Positions 31,106 to 32,725 of a DNA stretch of 32,725 bases are shown here, one piece after another; position 1 is the stretch's first letter, and every line of letters starts with the position of its first letter. Below the pieces are notes generated by a model. The model worked only from the letters and a program-made list of their open reading frames with translations. It had not been told where the DNA came from and did no database searches. This DNA comes from Acidobacteriota bacterium (GTDB lineage: Bacteria > Acidobacteriota > Thermoanaerobaculia > UBA5066 > Gp7-AA6): positions 1 through 32,725 of the forward strand of contig QHVV01000071.1 of assembly GCA_003222385.1 (NCBI GenBank), written 5' to 3'. Made by a program: the position numbers and the translations under genes.

Positions 31106-31131
31106 GGGTCAGGTCTCCACTTGCCACATTG
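31078..31131 (+). repeat. 27-bp boundary repeat, two tandem units (slightly diverged)
   Basis: Two tandem units of the family seen at 26055 and 26987. The first differs at two positions (CAGTTGTCAC instead of CACTTGCCAC), the second at its first base. The first unit supplies the C-terminal codons and the TGA stop of the thioredoxin-fold gene. Confidence 0.93.
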
Positions 31132-31140
31132 TCCGGAGAG

Positions 31141-31196
31141 GGATCCCTCGCTTCGCTCGGGATGACCGAGGAAGAAGCTCGGGACGACCGAGAAGG
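31141..31196. repeat. Dispersed palindromic repeat similar to 13761
   Basis: GGATCCC...CGCTCGGGATGA (31141-31165) matches the element at 13761-13784, with ATCCC/GGGAT arms around a TCGCTTCGCTC core. It is followed by a partial second copy of its right half (CTCGGGACGACCGAGA near 31178). It fills the space between the 27-bp repeat and the RraA-like gene. Confidence 0.8.
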
Positions 31197-31199
31197 AAA

Positions 31200-31901
31200 C
31201 TAGACCTCGATCGCGCCGCCGATCTTCTGGAGGTGCCGCCGCAGCGTGTACGACCGGTCCCGCTTTCTCTCCTCCAGGTACTCCGAAAAGCGGAGCTGGT
31301 CCCGCAACGACTTGCCCGCGCGGATGGCGTCGGCCTGACGCCTCTCGGTCGAGGCGATCGTCTCGGCGAGCGACAGTACCTGCGCGACCCCGCTCTCCTC
31401 GACGAACACGACTCCGTCGGCGTCGGCGAAAACGAAGTCCTCGCGCGAAACCGAGACGTCCCCGAACCGGGTTTCCCACGCCCCGTCCGACGCGTCCAGC
31501 CGCCGCGGCCCCGCGGAGCACGTGCCGAGCGAGAACACCGCGATCGGGATCGCCTGCAGCTCCGGCGTGTCGCGGTGCACGCCCCAGACCAGGATCCCGG
31601 CGAGACCGGCGAGGCGCGCCTCGAGCGCCGTCAGGTCGCCGATGCACGCCTCGTCCAGTCGTCCGTGATTGTCGATGACGAGGACGTCGCCCGGCCGCGC
31701 GGTTTCGAACGCCTCGAGGAAGACGTCGACGCTTCCGAAGTGCCGCACCGGAAGAGCGCGGCCGGCCACGGTCTTGAGGCCGGTCGCCGGTCGAATCCCG
31801 AACGGGCCCATCTGAAGGCGAAGTCCGGCGCGCAGGACGGCGTCGGCGACGAGGGGAGTCGAGAGCGATGCGAAGCGGGCGGCGGTCTCCGGGTTGTCCA
31901 T
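31200..31901 (-). CDS. RraA-like / HMG-CHA aldolase family protein
   Basis: 233 aa, one domain. Family marks are LSTPLVADAVLRAG at the N-terminus, GDVLVIDNHG, and GDLTALEARLAGLAGILVWG followed by the conserved Arg110-Asp111 (VHRDT) that bind metal and substrate in the aldolase subgroup. Later come FVFADADGVVFV and a helical C-terminus. Members include 4-hydroxy-4-methyl-2-oxoglutarate aldolases, oxaloacetate decarboxylases and RNase E regulators. Retention of the R-D pair favours an enzyme. It lies 71 bp downstream of the SMP-30/NHL-like gene on the same strand and may share its transcript, which suggests sugar-acid or aromatic-acid catabolism as an inference. Confidence 0.87.
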   Translation of the reverse strand: MDNPETAARFASLSTPLVADAVLRAGLRLQMGPFGIRPATGLKTVAGRALPVRHFGSVDVFLEAFETARPGDVLVIDNHGRLDEACIGDLTALEARLAGLAGILVWGVHRDTPELQAIPIAVFSLGTCSAGPRRLDASDGAWETRFGDVSVSREDFVFADADGVVFVEESGVAQVLSLAETIASTERRQADAIRAGKSLRDQLRFSEYLEERKRDRSYTLRRHLQKIGGAIEV

Positions 31902-31972
31902 TGCCTGTGGTACGCCGGTCGCCGGCGATCGGCTTCCGGCAACATTGACGTTACCGCGCCGCCCCTCTCATT

Positions 31973-32725
31973 TCAACGTCCCGGGCGCGCACTTCGGCGG
32001 CGGGGCTCTCCCGGAGCCTCGAGCGGCACCTTCAGGACCACGACCTCGCGCTGCTCCGATTCCGGGACGCCGTCCGGGCTCTTCAGGAACTTCCCTCCCT
32101 GGCTGTCGGCGACGTAATAGAAGGCGCCGTTCGCCGCGACTCCGAGCGTCGGCTCGTCGAAGAGCGGGTTGTTCATCTCGAGGATCCGCCCTTTGACGAT
32201 CCGCGCTCCGTCGGCGGACAGCGTCAACCGCACGACGCGGTGCGGCTCGATCCCGTTCTGCACGGCGAGGAGCGTTCCGCGGTCGAAGGCGAGCCCGTCG
32301 ATCCCGTTCAGCGGGACGTCCGCCGGCGCGGGCACTTCCCGGACCCGCCGCGACGCCATGTCCACCGCCATCACCCGGCGGTAGTTGGACACGTAAGCGG
32401 TCCGCCCGTCGTCCGACACCGCGATCCCCTGGGGGCGGCCGAGCTCCGGGACGTCGACGAGAACTTCGAGATCCTCTCCATCCGGCCGCAGCACGAACAC
32501 GCGCGTGTGCTCCGTGTCGTTGACGAGGACGGAGCCGTCCGGCGCGAGCGTCAGGTCGTCGCACGCCGACGGCGGCTGGTACGCCTCCGGGTTTCGCGGC
32601 AGCGGGTATTCGCGCACGAGCTTGCCTGAATCGGCGTCGAACGCGACGAGGGCGCTGTCGGGCGCCTTCTCCTTGTCGAAACCCTCCATGTGCGGCATCG
32701 CGCGCGTGCAGACCCAGAGCCGCCG
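31973..32725 (-). CDS. SMP-30/gluconolactonase/NHL-like beta-propeller, N-terminus outside the window
   Basis: The visible 250 codons start in frame at the right edge (RRLWVCTRAMPHMEGFDKE), so the ATG at 32698 is internal rather than the start. Propeller blades are seen as LVAFDADSGKLVREYPLP, DLTLAPDGSVLVND, RPQGIAVSDDGRTAYVSN, NGIDGLAFDRGTLLAVQNG and EPTLGVAANGAFYYVADSQ. The spacing and the closing EVVVLKVPL suit the SMP-30/NHL superfamily. Export cannot be judged without the N-terminus. Members act as lactonases or as binding scaffolds. It is probably upstream of, and co-transcribed with, the RraA-like gene. Confidence 0.85.
   Translation of the reverse strand, partial: RRLWVCTRAMPHMEGFDKEKAPDSALVAFDADSGKLVREYPLPRNPEAYQPPSACDDLTLAPDGSVLVNDTEHTRVFVLRPDGEDLEVLVDVPELGRPQGIAVSDDGRTAYVSNYRRVMAVDMASRRVREVPAPADVPLNGIDGLAFDRGTLLAVQNGIEPHRVVRLTLSADGARIVKGRILEMNNPLFDEPTLGVAANGAFYYVADSQGGKFLKSPDGVPESEQREVVVLKVPLEAPGEPRRRSARPGR

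Overview
This window comes from a strongly GC-rich Gram-negative-type bacterium with an aerobic respiratory chain. The combination of an alternative complex III (ACIII) operon with a caa3-type oxidase, an Oar-like TonB receptor with a carboxypeptidase-regulatory N-terminal domain, LytS/LytTR signalling and abundant short translated intergenic repeats suits Acidobacteriota best. That placement is an inference from gene content. Two frame disruptions and an unusual start region could also reflect draft or metagenome assembly quality.

Left third (1-13.2 kb, all on the minus strand, read right to left): a FAD/Fe-S 2-hydroxyacid dehydrogenase is followed after 24 bp by actA-actB-actC-actD-actE-actF, a small membrane protein, a Sco copper chaperone, coxB (fused to cytochrome c) and coxA (cut by the left edge). 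Together they form a quinol-to-oxygen chain: the dehydrogenase may feed quinone, ACIII oxidises quinol and passes electrons to cytochrome c, and the caa3 oxidase reduces oxygen. Nearly every gene junction is a 4-base stop/start overlap, so the operon is probably translationally coupled.

Middle (13.2-23.2 kb): a small exported protein with a clear terminator; a beta-lactamase-fold protein whose catalytic motifs are all degenerate; a 611-bp intergenic region; a TonB-dependent receptor; and a minus-strand LytTR regulator / degenerate LytS-like kinase / intact LytS-like kinase operon. Divergent from the operon lies an exported choloylglycine-hydrolase-family Ntn amidase. Facing it is a small monohaem cytochrome with an internal 27-bp tandem repeat.

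Right (23.2-32.7 kb): a DoxX-family membrane protein behind a near-consensus sigma-54 promoter; a frame-disrupted BNR/sialidase-like secreted protein; a VTT/DedA-like membrane protein; a frame-disrupted EamA transporter bracketed by a perfect 54-bp inverted repeat (two 27-bp units on each side); a CPA2/Kef antiporter; a cupin with an odd start; a secreted thioredoxin-fold protein whose C-terminus is encoded by the same 27-bp repeat; an RraA-like protein; and an SMP-30/NHL-like propeller cut by the right edge.

I found no tRNA, rRNA, CRISPR, transposase, phage or recognised defence genes. The most unusual signals are a pseudo-kinase paired with an active kinase, the degenerate serine hydrolase, and the 27-bp repeat family that sits at gene boundaries and is translated into protein ends.
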